64,000 nt of DNA from Erwinia rhapontici (GTDB lineage: Bacteria > Pseudomonadota > Gammaproteobacteria > Enterobacterales > Enterobacteriaceae). The stretch lies in contig NZ_VRKO01000017.1 in NCBI RefSeq assembly GCF_012271765.1, forward strand, positions 1-64,000, in the 5' to 3' direction. The notes beneath the pieces were generated by a model. It made no database searches. It saw only the letters and a list, made by a program, of their open reading frames with translations, and was not told where the DNA came from. Of this stretch, positions 47,472 to 57,106 are shown piece by piece; position 1 is the stretch's first letter; every line of letters begins with the position of its first letter. The position numbers and the translations under genes were made by a program.

Positions 47472-48455
47472 ATGCGAGTTATTATTTCAGGTGTGTTGGT
47501 GATTTTAATTCATTGTCTTGCTGTGAGTTCGGCTTATTCCGCAAATATTGTTAAAGCAGATGTTGCTAAAAGATACAGTGGCTGCTCATTGCAAAAAACA
47601 CAATATGGTACTTATGCGAGGCTCACCATTTCATTTAACGCCGTGGAAGGAATAATTGGAAGTGATAAGTTGAGGTCACGTGCGATTTTATTCTACACGT
47701 ATTCTAAGGAAGGTCTTCCAGTCAGGTCGTACCCTTTGAGAGTGCAAATAAATTCTTCAGATACGACTCTTATTGGTTCGATGAGAGAAAATGGTTATGT
47801 GCGAATATTTGCGCAGAATGTCTGGGGGGTTCCGATTACTTATCCATGGGGTGAGGCGGGGGCGTTTATCGGAGAAACATCAGTCTATTTTTATAATGAT
47901 GATATAGAAAACTGGGCGGCGGTCGCCATCAGTTCGGGTGTTGATACTCTCGGTACTCATTATAACGATAATAAGAGTGCCTATATTACCTTTGGCAGCG
48001 AAGGAAGTTGCCGCATCATTGCCGACCCTGAAAACCCACCCGAACCCGATGTATCAATGACGGCAACGGCACCCGATTGGGACCTGGGTGAAATAAAAAG
48101 CGGCGAGCAGATCATTCCCTTTAGCAGCAGTCAAAGCCAGTTTTGTCTGGAGTATGATCAAGCCTATGCGACCGGTAAGAAATTTGTCATTAATGCCAGC
48201 AGTCAGAACGGCGCAGTGAATAATCAGTATCAGCTGATAGGCCTGCAAGATAATACGCAGATTATTCCCTACCAGTTGACGCTTGACAGTGGTAGCAACA
48301 AGGTTGACCTCCCTAACGGGCCATTATCCACACTGCCACTGCTGCCCGGTGGGAAAACCTGTTTTCTACCCACGTTCCGTACCTTCGCGCCGAAGGGGAT
48401 TAAAAAGGGTGACTACAGCGATGTGCTGACCTTTACTATTGCCACTAAAGCGTAA
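47472..48455 (+). CDS. CS1-type fimbrial tip adhesin
   Basis: Last gene of the operon, 327 residues, in the place of the CooD/CfaE tip protein that starts assembly and binds the receptor. A signal peptide (MRVIISGVLVILIHCLAVSSAYS) is followed by an N-terminal half with one cysteine pair (GCSLQKTQYGT; GSEGSCRIIA), a proline-rich linker (DPENPPEPDV) and a C-terminal pilin-like half with two more cysteines (SQFCLEYD, GGKTCFLP). The two-domain layout with a linker is as in CfaE. The binding half is not recognisable. The ATG follows AAAAGGA. Confidence 0.75.
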   Translation: MRVIISGVLVILIHCLAVSSAYSANIVKADVAKRYSGCSLQKTQYGTYARLTISFNAVEGIIGSDKLRSRAILFYTYSKEGLPVRSYPLRVQINSSDTTLIGSMRENGYVRIFAQNVWGVPITYPWGEAGAFIGETSVYFYNDDIENWAAVAISSGVDTLGTHYNDNKSAYITFGSEGSCRIIADPENPPEPDVSMTATAPDWDLGEIKSGEQIIPFSSSQSQFCLEYDQAYATGKKFVINASSQNGAVNNQYQLIGLQDNTQIIPYQLTLDSGSNKVDLPNGPLSTLPLLPGGKTCFLPTFRTFAPKGIKKGDYSDVLTFTIATKA

Positions 48456-48656
48456 CGGGTAAAGAGAAACCGCCTGCGGCCGTGGGCGGTGTTTGGCTAA
48501 CATCTTTTCTCTCCCACTCCGTTCCCTCTTATACCTCTGCGTCACCGGGGCTTCTGATGTCGAATGCGGCAACAGGGATTGCGCTTTTCCTGTTGCTTTT
48601 CGAACTTCACCTGCGATGATAGACGGCAAAAGGTATCTTTAACGAGCAGAACAAGA
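48456..48656. other. Region between the fimbrial adhesin and lptM
   Basis: ACCGCC and GGCGGT at 48469-48491 form a possible terminator stem with only a short T-run behind it. The rest holds no gene. In E. coli the divergent cyaY starts here; no part of it is seen. Confidence 0.5.
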
Positions 48657-48857
48657 ATGAAGAAAATACGATTCCCGCTGGCTCTGGTACTGGCTGCGGT
48701 CAGCCTCACGGGATGTGGCCTGAAAGGCCCGCTCTATTTCCCCAAAGATGAGACTGCTAAACCGCAGGTCCAGCAGGCTACCCCAACGACGCCATCCGCC
48801 ACGTCAGAGCAGACGCCTGCCACGACCCGCGGACAGAGTGTGCAACCGGCTCAGTAA
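48657..48857 (+). CDS. lptM: Outer-membrane lipoprotein LptM (YifL)
   Basis: Small lipoprotein that helps the LptD-LptE translocon mature by promoting correct LptD disulfides. The 66 residues (E. coli 67) have a lipoprotein signal with lipobox SLTGC (C20), the conserved motif GLKGPLYFP right after it, and a Thr/Pro/Gln-rich tail. The ATG at 48657 gives the family start MKKI; the frame is open further upstream without a ribosome binding site. Confidence 0.92.
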   Translation: MKKIRFPLALVLAAVSLTGCGLKGPLYFPKDETAKPQVQQATPTTPSATSEQTPATTRGQSVQPAQ

Positions 48858-48884
48858 ACTATGACGCACCCGGCGGAGCAGAAA

Positions 48885-49709
48885 ATGCAGTTTTCAAAAA
48901 TGCACGGCCTAGGCAACGACTTTATGGTGGTTGATGCCGTCACGCAGAATGTCTATTTCTCACCTGAGTTGATCCGCCGTCTGGCCGATCGTCATCTGGG
49001 GATCGGCTTCGATCAGCTACTGATCGTTGAGCCGCCTTACGATCCTGATCTGGATTTTCATTACCGCATCTTTAACGCCGACGGTAGCGAAGTGGCACAG
49101 TGCGGCAACGGCGCACGCTGTTTTGCCCGCTTTGTCCGCCTGAAAGGGCTGACCAATAAAAATGATATCCGCGTCAGCACCCAAACCGGCCGCATGGTGT
49201 TAAGCGTCAACCAGGATGAACTGGTGTGCGTGAACATGGGCGAACCCAATTTCGAACCGCAGCAGGTGCCTTTCCGTGCCAACAAAGCGGAAAATATCTA
49301 CCTGATGCGCGCTGCTGAGCAAACTGTGATGTGTGGTGTGGTGTCGATGGGTAACCCACACTGCGTCTTACAGGTTGAGAGTGTAAAAACCGCCACGGTG
49401 GAAACACTGGGGCCGGTGCTGGAAAGCCACGAACGTTTTCCTGAGCGGGTCAACGTTGGTTTTATGGAAGTGGTCAGCCGCGAACATATCCGTCTGCGCG
49501 TGTATGAACGCGGTGCGGGTGAAACCCAGGCCTGTGGCAGCGGTGCATGCGCCGCCGTCGCGATCGGGATACAGCAGACGTTGCTGGCGGAAAAAGTGCG
49601 GGTTGACCTGCCTGGCGGCACGCTCAATATCGCATGGAAAGGTCCGGGGCATCCCCTGTATATGACCGGTCCTGCCACTCACGTATATGACGGGTTTATT
49701 CATTTATGA
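48885..49709 (+). CDS. dapF: Diaminopimelate epimerase
   Basis: Converts LL- to meso-diaminopimelate for lysine and peptidoglycan without a cofactor, using two cysteines. The 274 residues equal E. coli DapF. The active-site cysteines are in [12 protein letters not shown] and [12 protein letters not shown] use the ATG at 48885 ([13 protein letters not shown]), six bases after GGAG; a frame open eight codons further up is not used. It overlaps yigA by four bases. Confidence 0.97.
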   Translation: MQFSKMHGLGNDFMVVDAVTQNVYFSPELIRRLADRHLGIGFDQLLIVEPPYDPDLDFHYRIFNADGSEVAQCGNGARCFARFVRLKGLTNKNDIRVSTQTGRMVLSVNQDELVCVNMGEPNFEPQQVPFRANKAENIYLMRAAEQTVMCGVVSMGNPHCVLQVESVKTATVETLGPVLESHERFPERVNVGFMEVVSREHIRLRVYERGAGETQACGSGACAAVAIGIQQTLLAEKVRVDLPGGTLNIAWKGPGHPLYMTGPATHVYDGFIHL

Positions 49710-50413
49710 AAAATGTCGGGGAACAACAGGACGCTGGCGAAATCCTACTAGACGATCGTACGGTCAGTGAGTTCCTGATGCAAAATCCAGACTTCTTTAT
49801 CCGCAATGCCCGCCAGGTTGAACAGATGATCGTGCCGCATCCGATCCGCGGCACCGTCTCGCTGGTGGAGTGGCAGCTGGCGCGTCAGCGCAATCATATT
49901 CACCAGCTGGAAGAAGACATTACGCTGTTGATGGAGCAGGCCAGCGCAAATCAGCAGCTATTTGATCGGCTGTTCGCCCTGCAGGGGCGTCTCGCCTCGG
50001 CCACCAGTCTGCATGACATGCTTAACCGCCTCCATCGCTGGGCGCGTGAATTTGGCCTTGCGGGGGCTAATATCCGGCTGTTCGCTGAGAAATGGCGCAT
50101 CGGTGCCCCTTCCGACTTTACGCAGCTGGCGCTGCCGCGTCAGGCATTTGAATCTGTGCGCATTCAGCGTTTGGGTAAACAGAATCACTATCTTGGCAGT
50201 CTTAATGGCCCGGAGTTACTGTTACTGTTGCCACAGGCAAAAGCCATTGGTTCGGTCGCGATGTCGCTGCTGGGTGAAGAGGGTGACCTCGGCGTACTGA
50301 TCTTCAGCAGCCGCGACAATCAGCATTACCAGTCGGGCATGGGTACGGTGTTGTTACAGCATCTGTCGCTGATGTTGCCCCAGCTGCTGTCACGCTGGAT
50401 AGAACGCGCGTGA
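49706..50413 (+). CDS. yigA: DUF484 protein YigA
   Basis: Protein of 235 residues (E. coli 235) of the DUF484 family, with an N-terminal helical segment ([20 protein letters not shown]) and a GAF-like remainder. It always lies between dapF and xerC; its function is unknown. It overlaps both neighbours by four bases, so dapF-yigA-xerC are coupled. Confidence 0.93.
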   Translation: MKNVGEQQDAGEILLDDRTVSEFLMQNPDFFIRNARQVEQMIVPHPIRGTVSLVEWQLARQRNHIHQLEEDITLLMEQASANQQLFDRLFALQGRLASATSLHDMLNRLHRWAREFGLAGANIRLFAEKWRIGAPSDFTQLALPRQAFESVRIQRLGKQNHYLGSLNGPELLLLLPQAKAIGSVAMSLLGEEGDLGVLIFSSRDNQHYQSGMGTVLLQHLSLMLPQLLSRWIERA

Positions 50414-51318
50414 ATAGCGAGTCGCCCCTGCTGCCAGCCGTAGAGGGCTTCCTGCGTTATCTGAAAGTGGAGCGTCAGCTCAGTCCTCTCACTCAGGAGA
50501 GCTATCAGCGCCAGCTCAGTGCTGTCATAGCCCTGCTGGATGAACTGAACGTGAGTGACTGGCCACGGCTGGATGCTGCCCTGGTGCGCTCACTGGCGGC
50601 CCGCAGCAGTCGCAGCGGGCTGAAGCCCGCGAGCCTGGCGCTGAGGCTTTCCGCATTACGTAGCTTCCTCGACTGGCTGATCAGCCAGGGCGTCATCAAC
50701 GCTAACCCGGCGAAAGGCGTTGCCACGCCGCGCGCTGCACGGCATCTTCCCAAAAATATTGATGTCGATGAAGTCGACAAGCTGCTGGACATTGACCTCA
50801 ATGACCCGCTGGCCGTTCGCGATCGCGCGATGCTGGAGGTGATGTACGGTGCCGGCTTGCGTTTGTCCGAACTGGTGGGTATTGACCTGAGTCATCTTGA
50901 CCTCGCTTCCGGTGAAGTGTGGGTGATCGGTAAAGGCAGCAAAGAGCGCCGTCTGCCGATTGGCCGGACCGCCGTCCATTGGGTTGAGCACTGGATGGTG
51001 ATGCGTGAGCTGTTTGCACCAGAGGACACTGCGTTATTCCTGTCGAAGCAGGGCAAGCGCATTTCAGCGCGTAACGTACAAAAGCGTTTTGCTGAGTGGG
51101 GCGTTAAACAGGGGCTGTCCAGCCATGTTCATCCGCATAAACTACGTCATTCATTTGCAACGCATATGCTGGAATCCAGTGGTGATTTGCGTGCCGTGCA
51201 GGAGCTGCTCGGGCATGCCAATCTGACCACTACGCAAATCTATACCCATCTCGACTTTCAACACCTGGCGTCGGTTTACGATGCTGCCCATCCCCGTGCG
51301 AAACGAGGAAAATCCTGA
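50410..51318 (+). CDS. xerC: Tyrosine recombinase XerC
   Basis: With XerD it resolves chromosome dimers at dif near the FtsK-carrying division septum. The 302 residues (E. coli 298) have the N-terminal SAM-like core-binding domain and the catalytic domain with Arg ([12 protein letters not shown]), [25 protein letters not shown] and the nucleophile Y278. The start is GTG at 50410, overlapping the yigA stop. Confidence 0.96.
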   Translation: MNSESPLLPAVEGFLRYLKVERQLSPLTQESYQRQLSAVIALLDELNVSDWPRLDAALVRSLAARSSRSGLKPASLALRLSALRSFLDWLISQGVINANPAKGVATPRAARHLPKNIDVDEVDKLLDIDLNDPLAVRDRAMLEVMYGAGLRLSELVGIDLSHLDLASGEVWVIGKGSKERRLPIGRTAVHWVEHWMVMRELFAPEDTALFLSKQGKRISARNVQKRFAEWGVKQGLSSHVHPHKLRHSFATHMLESSGDLRAVQELLGHANLTTTQIYTHLDFQHLASVYDAAHPRAKRGKS

Positions 51319-52034
51319 TGCACTTTTACCGGCCTTTACGCCCTGTTGCGGCAATGACCTTCGATCTTGATGACACGCTGTATGACAACCACCCGGTGAT
51401 CCTGCGTACCACGCGGGAATCTCACAGCGCGCTACAGGCGTATCATCCCGCGTTGAAGGACTACAGCGTGGCGCAGTATCAACAGGTGCGTGACCGCCTG
51501 CTGGCTGCCGAGCCTGAAATTTATCATGATGTCAGCGAGTGGCGTCGCCGCGCAGTCGAGCAGGTGATGCTGGATGTGGGGCTGCCGTCAACGCAGGCGC
51601 TGAGAGGTTCGCATGACGTCATGGCTGTCTTTGCCCGCTGGCGCAGCGAGATTGAGATGCCTGAAGAGACGCACGCCACGCTGGCGGCTCTGGCTCAGCG
51701 CATACCGCTGGTGGCGATCACCAATGGTAATGCGGAACCCCACCTTTGTGGCCTGGATAAGTACTTCCAGTTTACCCTGCGTGCCGGGCCGGATGGCCGC
51801 GCTAAACCTTTCCATGATATGTATCAGCTGGCGGCAGAGCGGTTAAATCTGTCTGCTGAAAATATCCTGCATGTGGGTGACGATCTCACCACGGATGTCG
51901 CCGGGGCTATCCGTTACGGCATGCAGTCATGCTGGATTAACCTGCGTGAAGGCAACCTGATGCATATTAACGACACCCGCCTGCTTCCCACGCTGGAAAT
52001 TTCCCGGTTGGCATCGCTGACCGCGCTGATATAA
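51318..52034 (+). CDS. yigB: HAD phosphatase YigB
   Basis: HAD-superfamily phosphatase, which in E. coli dephosphorylates FMN and 5-amino-6-ribitylamino-uracil phosphate. The 238 residues equal E. coli YigB. Motif I is [11 protein letters not shown], motif II VAITNGN, motif III has the lysine in GRAKPFHDM, and motif IV is [10 protein letters not shown]. The start overlaps the xerC stop by one base. Confidence 0.95.
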   Translation: MHFYRPLRPVAAMTFDLDDTLYDNHPVILRTTRESHSALQAYHPALKDYSVAQYQQVRDRLLAAEPEIYHDVSEWRRRAVEQVMLDVGLPSTQALRGSHDVMAVFARWRSEIEMPEETHATLAALAQRIPLVAITNGNAEPHLCGLDKYFQFTLRAGPDGRAKPFHDMYQLAAERLNLSAENILHVGDDLTTDVAGAIRYGMQSCWINLREGNLMHINDTRLLPTLEISRLASLTALI

Positions 52035-52038
52035 TAAG

Positions 52039-52054
52039 CTGGTTAAATATCCAG
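52039..52054. promoter_or_regulatory. LexA box of uvrD
   Basis: CTG-GTTAAATATC-CAG has the invariant CTG-N10-CAG of SOS boxes with an AT-rich core. It lies 40 bases before the uvrD start, where E. coli uvrD also has its LexA site. Confidence 0.8.
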
Positions 52055-52093
52055 TGGGCGGCCTGATGCTGCCCCCGATCCCCGACGGTGCCT

Positions 52094-54256
52094 ATGGACG
52101 TTTCTGAACTGCTCGACAGCTTGAATGACAAACAACGCGAAGCCGTTGCCGCGCCGCGCAGCAACCTGCTGGTGCTGGCGGGTGCGGGCAGTGGTAAAAC
52201 CCGCGTGCTGGTGCATCGCATTGCCTGGCTGATGGCAGTGGAAAACTGCTCCCCCTATTCGATTATGGCGGTGACCTTCACCAACAAAGCGGCGGCCGAG
52301 ATGCGCCACCGTATCGAACAGCTCATCGGTACCAGCCAGGGCGGTATGTGGATCGGGACGTTCCACGGGCTGGCGCACCGTCTGCTGCGCGCGCACCATC
52401 TCGATGCCAACCTGCCGCAGGACTTCCAAATCCTCGACAGTGAAGATCAGCTGCGCCTGCTGAAGCGCCTGATCAAAGCGATGAATCTGGATGAGAAGCA
52501 GTGGCCTGCCCGTCAGGGGATGTGGTACATCAATGGCAAAAAAGACGAAGGGCTGCGTCCGAAACATATCGAAAGTTACGGTAACCCGATTGAACAGACC
52601 TGGCTGCGTATTTACCAGGCCTATCAGGAAGCCTGCGATCGCGCCGGTCTGGTGGACTTTGCCGAGCTGCTGCTGCGTGCTCATGAGCTGTGGCTGAACA
52701 AACCGCATATCCTCAATCACTACCGCGAACGGTTTACCAATATCCTGGTGGACGAATTCCAGGATACCAACAATATCCAGTATGCGTGGATCCGTATGCT
52801 GGCGGGTGACACCGGTAAAGTGATCATCGTGGGGGATGACGATCAGTCTATCTATGGCTGGCGTGGTGCGCAGGTGGAAAACATCCAGCGCTTCCTCAAA
52901 GATTTCCCCGGTGCGGAAACCATCCGTCTTGAGCAAAACTACCGCTCGACCAACAATATTCTGAAAGCAGCGAACACCCTGATTGCTAATAACAGTGGCC
53001 GCCTGGGTAAAGAGCTGTGGACCGAAGACAGCGATGGCGAGCAAATTGCGGTTTACTGTGCCTTCAATGAACTCGATGAAGCGCGCTTTGTGGTCAACCG
53101 CATTAAGGTGTGGATGGAGAATGGCGGCGCGCTGAATGACTGCGCGATCCTCTATCGCAGTAACGCCCAGTCGCGCGTGCTGGAAGAAGCCCTGTTGCAA
53201 ACCAGTATGCCGTACCGGATCTATGGCGGTATGCGCTTCTTCGAGCGCCAGGAAATCAAGGATGCGCTGGCCTATCTGCGTTTGATCTCCAACCGTAATG
53301 ACGATGCCGCCTTTGAGCGCGTGATCAACACGCCGACCCGAGGCATAGGCGACCGGACGCTGGATGTCATCCGCCAGACGTCACGTGAACGTCAGCTCAC
53401 GCTGTGGCAAACCACGCGCGTGCTGTTGCAGGAAAAAGCGCTGGCCGGGCGTGCCGCATCAGCCTTACAGCGCTTTACCGAGCTGGTCGATTCACTGGCG
53501 CAGGAAACCGCTGAGATGCCGCTGCATGTGCAGACGGACCGGGTGATCAAAGATTCCGGTTTGTGGCTGATGTATGAGCAGGAAAAAGGCGAGAAGGGCC
53601 AGGCACGTATCGAAAACCTTGAGGAGCTGGTCAATGCCACACGACAGTACAGCTATCAGGATGAAGACCAGGACCTGATGCCGCTGCAGGCGTTTCTCTC
53701 CCATGCCGCTCTTGAGGCCGGTGAAGGGCAGGCCGACAAGTGGCAGGATGCCGTGCAGTTAATGACCCTGCACTCCGCCAAAGGGCTGGAGTTTATGCAG
53801 GTGTTTATTGTCGGCATGGAAGAGGGCATGTTCCCCAGCCAGATGTCGCTGGATGAAGGTGGCCGCCTGGAAGAAGAACGTCGCCTGGCCTACGTTGGTG
53901 TGACGCGTGCGATGCAGAAACTGACCCTGACCTATGCCGAAACCCGACGGCTTTATGGTAAGGAAGTGTATCACCGCCCATCGCGCTTTATCGGTGAGTT
54001 GCCTGAAGAGTGCGTGGAGGAGGTTCGTCTGCGTGCCAGCATCAGCCGCCCTGCCAACCATCAGCGCATGGGGACGCCGATCGCGAAAAATGACAGTGGT
54101 TTCGCCCTCGGCCAGCGGGTGCATCATGCCAAGTTTGGCGAAGGGACTATCGTTAATCTGGAAGGCAGTGGCGAGCATAGCCGACTCCAGGTGGCGTTCC
54201 AGGGACAGGGCATTAAGTGGCTGGTGGCTGCTTATGCCAAACTGGAAGCGATGTGA
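52094..54256 (+). CDS. uvrD: DNA helicase II (UvrD)
   Basis: 3'-5' superfamily 1A helicase for nucleotide excision repair, mismatch repair and removal of RecA filaments. The 720 residues equal E. coli UvrD. Motifs: Walker A GAGSGKT at 30-36, [52 protein letters not shown] and YVGVTRAM; a C-terminal Tudor-like domain ends LVAAYAKLEAM. The ATG at 52094 gives MDVSELLDSL as in E. coli. Under LexA control by the box at 52039. Confidence 0.97.
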   Translation: MDVSELLDSLNDKQREAVAAPRSNLLVLAGAGSGKTRVLVHRIAWLMAVENCSPYSIMAVTFTNKAAAEMRHRIEQLIGTSQGGMWIGTFHGLAHRLLRAHHLDANLPQDFQILDSEDQLRLLKRLIKAMNLDEKQWPARQGMWYINGKKDEGLRPKHIESYGNPIEQTWLRIYQAYQEACDRAGLVDFAELLLRAHELWLNKPHILNHYRERFTNILVDEFQDTNNIQYAWIRMLAGDTGKVIIVGDDDQSIYGWRGAQVENIQRFLKDFPGAETIRLEQNYRSTNNILKAANTLIANNSGRLGKELWTEDSDGEQIAVYCAFNELDEARFVVNRIKVWMENGGALNDCAILYRSNAQSRVLEEALLQTSMPYRIYGGMRFFERQEIKDALAYLRLISNRNDDAAFERVINTPTRGIGDRTLDVIRQTSRERQLTLWQTTRVLLQEKALAGRAASALQRFTELVDSLAQETAEMPLHVQTDRVIKDSGLWLMYEQEKGEKGQARIENLEELVNATRQYSYQDEDQDLMPLQAFLSHAALEAGEGQADKWQDAVQLMTLHSAKGLEFMQVFIVGMEEGMFPSQMSLDEGGRLEEERRLAYVGVTRAMQKLTLTYAETRRLYGKEVYHRPSRFIGELPEECVEEVRLRASISRPANHQRMGTPIAKNDSGFALGQRVHHAKFGEGTIVNLEGSGEHSRLQVAFQGQGIKWLVAAYAKLEAM

Positions 54257-54342
54257 CGCCCAGAAGGGCGCATGGCCCCGCTTGACGCCTTTTTAGTCTC
54301 AGCGTAACATGCGCCCACCATTACCCTAAGAGGACATTCGCC

Positions 54343-54399
54343 TTGGACACACCCAGTACATACTGGCTCACTGACCTGCATTTCAGGTACAACTCCTAA
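54343..54399 (+). CDS. corL: corA leader peptide CorL
   Basis: An 18-codon frame starting with TTG reads (M)DTPSTYWLTDLHFRYNS. AAGAGGAC stands eight bases before the start. In Salmonella the corA leader encodes a short peptide CorL whose translation decides whether Rho ends transcription before corA. The frame here has the same place, size and context. A 9-base stem (54398-54425) begins at the stop codon. The match to the Salmonella peptide is from memory. Confidence 0.65.
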   Translation: MDTPSTYWLTDLHFRYNS

Positions 54400-54425
54400 G
54401 GCTATCCTCTTTTGCCGATAGCCTT
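54398..54425 (+). promoter_or_regulatory. Stem-loop at the end of corL
   Basis: AAGGCTATC and GATAGCCTT are perfect 9-base arms around CTCTTTTGCC. The 5' arm contains the last two bases of the corL stop codon, so a ribosome ending corL would open it. This fits the translation-dependent control of corA known in Salmonella. Confidence 0.6.
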
Positions 54426-54548
54426 CGTGGTTGTTGGCGACCGCATGTCCCGTCGCTCTGAGTCAGTTTTGCTCGCTGACTGAAACATCTGTTTCCCGTG
54501 TTCAAGCGCTCTGTCCCATTTTGTTACTGTGAATTGGGAGTACAGCTA

Positions 54549-55508
54549 ATGTTGAGCGCATTTAAACTCGACCAAAACCGTCTGACCCGCCTTGAACTGG
54601 ATGATGCTGATGCCAGGGACGAGCTGATCGGTTCCGTCTGGGTCGATTTGATCGAACCGGAAGAAGCTGAACGAGATCGGGTACAAACCGAACTGGGCCA
54701 GAGCCTTGCGACCCGCCCTGAACTGGAAGACATCGAAGCCTCCGCACGTTTCTTCGAAGATGAAGATGGTCTGCATATTCACTCATTTTTCTTCTATGAA
54801 GATGCTGACGATCACGCGGGTAACTCGACGGTGGCCTTCACCATTCGTGAAGGGCGCCTGTATACCCTGCGCGAACGTGAACTCCCGGCGTTTCGTCTTT
54901 ACCGTATGCGTGCCCGTAATCAGGTTCTGAGCGACGGAAATGCTTACGAGCTGCTGCTCGATCTGTTTGAGACAAAAATCGAACAGCTGGCGGATGAGAT
55001 CGAGAATATCTACAGCGATCTGGAAAAACTGAGCCGCGTGATTATGGAAGGACAGCAGGGCGATGCGTTTGATGAAGCACTGTCGACGCTGGCAGAGCTG
55101 GAAGATATCGGCTGGAAGGTGCGCCTGTGTCTGATGGATACCCAGCGTGCACTTAACTTCCTGGTACGTAAGGCGCGTCTGCCAGGCAATCAGCTGGAGC
55201 AGGCTCGCGAGATCCTGCGCGATATCGAATCCCTGCTGCCGCACAATGAATCCCTGTTCCAGAAAGTTAACTTCCTGATGCAGGCGGCGATGGGCTTTAT
55301 CAACATCGAACAGAACCGCATCATCAAGATCTTCTCGGTGGTATCGGTGGTCTTCCTGCCGCCTACCCTGGTGGCCTCCAGCTACGGGATGAACTTCGAG
55401 TTTATGCCTGAGCTGAAATGGAGCTTTGGCTATCCAGGGGCGATTAGCCTGATGATCCTCGCCGGTCTGGCACCTTACGCCTACTTTAAGCGTAAGAACT
55501 GGCTGTAA
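54549..55508 (+). CDS. corA: Magnesium/nickel/cobalt channel CorA
   Basis: Pentameric inner-membrane channel for Mg2+ uptake. The 319 residues (E. coli 316) have the large cytoplasmic funnel domain and two C-terminal helices; the selectivity motif GMN is at 280-282 ([12 protein letters not shown]) and the C terminus is the conserved YFKRKNWL. The ATG at 54549 follows GGGAG and gives [12 protein letters not shown], as in E. coli; an upstream extension to 54498 is not used. Preceded by a 150-base leader with corL. Confidence 0.97.
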   Translation: MLSAFKLDQNRLTRLELDDADARDELIGSVWVDLIEPEEAERDRVQTELGQSLATRPELEDIEASARFFEDEDGLHIHSFFFYEDADDHAGNSTVAFTIREGRLYTLRERELPAFRLYRMRARNQVLSDGNAYELLLDLFETKIEQLADEIENIYSDLEKLSRVIMEGQQGDAFDEALSTLAELEDIGWKVRLCLMDTQRALNFLVRKARLPGNQLEQAREILRDIESLLPHNESLFQKVNFLMQAAMGFINIEQNRIIKIFSVVSVVFLPPTLVASSYGMNFEFMPELKWSFGYPGAISLMILAGLAPYAYFKRKNWL

Positions 55509-55518
55509 GCCGCTCGAT

Positions 55519-55548
55519 AAAAAAAATCGCCTGAGAGGCGATTTTTTT
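55519..55548. terminator. Bidirectional terminator between corA and rarD
   Basis: A-tract, ATCGCC, TGAGA, GGCGAT and seven T; symmetrical, so it can end both convergent genes. Confidence 0.9.
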
Positions 55549-55564
55549 ATTTCTGCTTATCGCG

Positions 55565-56458
55565 CTATACGGCCGACGATCGGCGTAATGCCAACAGAGC
55601 ATCGGCAATAAAGAGCGCCAGCGCTGTCCAGATAAAGCCAAAGGTCACGACTTTATCGGGTGTCATTTGCTCTCCGTAAAATAATACGGCTAGCAGGAAC
55701 ATCAGCGTGGGTGCCATATACTGGAAAAAGCCGACGGTGGACAGTTTCAAACGTGTACAAGCGGCAGTAAACAGCATCAGCGGAACCGTGGTGATCACCC
55801 CGGCAGCGGCCAGCATCAAGTTGAGGCTCAGTGGGTTGCTTCCCAGATGGCTGGTGGGGCTGTCGGCTATCGCGAACAGATAGATAGCCGCAGGGATTAA
55901 CAGCCAGCTGGTTTCAATCAGCATTCCGCTTTGGGCATCAACGGCTATTTTTTTACGCAGCAAGCCATAGAATGAAAAGCTGATGGCGAGACTGAGAGCG
56001 ATCACCGGCACGGAACCAAACTGCCACACCTGTATCAGTACGCCGCAGGCCGCGAGTGCCACTGCCAGCCATTGCAGGCGCCGGAAGCGTTCCCCGAGAA
56101 ACACCATCCCCACCAGAACGTTCAGCAACGGGTTAATAAAGTAACCCAGACTGGCCTCCAGCAAATGGTGATTATTCACCGCCCAGATATACAGCAGCCA
56201 GTTACCGCAAATCACAACGGCGGAGAGCGCCAGCAGCAGCACCTTTTTGGGGTGCTGGATAACCGTACGGACATTGCGCCAGTGTCGGCTGGCGGTGAGC
56301 AGCACCAGCATAAAGAAAAATGACCAGATCACCCGGTGGGTCATAATTTCCCCGGGGGCAACTTGCTGGATGAGCTTGAAGTAAACCGGAGCAATGCCCC
56401 AGATAAAATAAGCGCCCAGAGCAAAGAAAATGCCCTGGCGAGTGTGCTGTGGATTCAT
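55565..56458 (-). CDS. rarD: EamA-family permease RarD
   Basis: Inner-membrane protein of the drug/metabolite transporter superfamily, 297 residues (E. coli 296), with ten predicted helices in two EamA repeats. It begins MNPQHTRQGIFFALGAYFIWGIAPVYFKL; the second half contains FFQYMAPTLMFLLAV. RarD proteins are linked to chloramphenicol sensitivity, but the substrate is not known. It follows yigI by four bases on the same strand. Confidence 0.93.
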   Translation of the reverse strand: MNPQHTRQGIFFALGAYFIWGIAPVYFKLIQQVAPGEIMTHRVIWSFFFMLVLLTASRHWRNVRTVIQHPKKVLLLALSAVVICGNWLLYIWAVNNHHLLEASLGYFINPLLNVLVGMVFLGERFRRLQWLAVALAACGVLIQVWQFGSVPVIALSLAISFSFYGLLRKKIAVDAQSGMLIETSWLLIPAAIYLFAIADSPTSHLGSNPLSLNLMLAAAGVITTVPLMLFTAACTRLKLSTVGFFQYMAPTLMFLLAVLFYGEQMTPDKVVTFGFIWTALALFIADALLALRRSSAV

Positions 56459-56462
56459 GAAG

Positions 56463-56933
56463 TTAACCGATCAGATAGGTAGCAGTGGCGCTGGCAATAT
56501 GAACACCGACATCGTTATGTAACTCGACCCTGGCAACCGACACTTTATTACCACCACGTAACAGACTGCTGCTGGCCGTAAAGCGTTCACCACGGCCGGG
56601 ACGCAGATAATCCACCCGCAGGTCGATGGTTCCCATGCGCGACAGGCGCTGGCGTAGCTCCTCTTCAGTGATGCTTTCCTGGCGTGTCAGCGCGCTGGTG
56701 ACACACACCAGACCGGCAGCGACATCCAGTACGGAAGCGATCACGCCACCGTGCAATATTTTCTGAGCAGAGTTACCGACCAGCATGGTCTGGTTCGCCA
56801 GGCTTATCTCTGCGTAATCCGACTCCAGTCGGTCCAGCTCCAGCCCCAGTGCGCGATTGAACGGCATGTGGTAGACAAAAATCTCGCCAATCAGGCGGCG
56901 AGCGGCAGCCTGATCCATAGGTACTGCTGACAT
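56463..56933 (-). CDS. yigI: Hotdog-fold thioesterase YigI
   Basis: Protein of 156 residues (E. coli 155) of the PaaI-like acyl-CoA thioesterase family. The motif [19 protein letters not shown] carries the Gly-Gly and Asp of the hotdog active site. The natural substrate cannot be told from sequence. Transcribed with rarD and divergent from pldA. Confidence 0.92.
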   Translation of the reverse strand: MSAVPMDQAAARRLIGEIFVYHMPFNRALGLELDRLESDYAEISLANQTMLVGNSAQKILHGGVIASVLDVAAGLVCVTSALTRQESITEEELRQRLSRMGTIDLRVDYLRPGRGERFTASSSLLRGGNKVSVARVELHNDVGVHIASATATYLIG

Positions 56934-56987
56934 TAGCGGGTCTTCCTGTAATGCGGTCTGAATGAAAAATCAGGTTAACGGAGTGTG

Positions 56988-56993
56988 TATAAT
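56988..56993 (+). promoter_or_regulatory. Candidate -10 box of pldA
   Basis: TATAAT, a perfect -10 hexamer, stands in the yigI-pldA gap. No good -35 box is found at the right distance. Confidence 0.4.
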
Positions 56994-57106
56994 ATGCTTC
57001 GTTGACGGTGCTTTCCACTTTCGGAAATGAGCACTAATCCCCCAGGATGTTTCTGTGTAGAATGGCGTGCTTTTTATTCACTTATCCGCCTCTCTGGGAG
57101 AATCCT

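Noticed and set aside
41672..48656. Search for an invertible phase switch, recombinase or regulator gene of the fimbrial operon
   Set aside because: No recombinase or transcription factor gene is present, and no inverted repeat pair flanks the promoter. Control must come from outside or from the leader.
52043..53200. A 385-codon open frame antisense to uvrD
   Set aside because: It mirrors the codon bias of the conserved uvrD gene, has no recognisable domain and no start signals.
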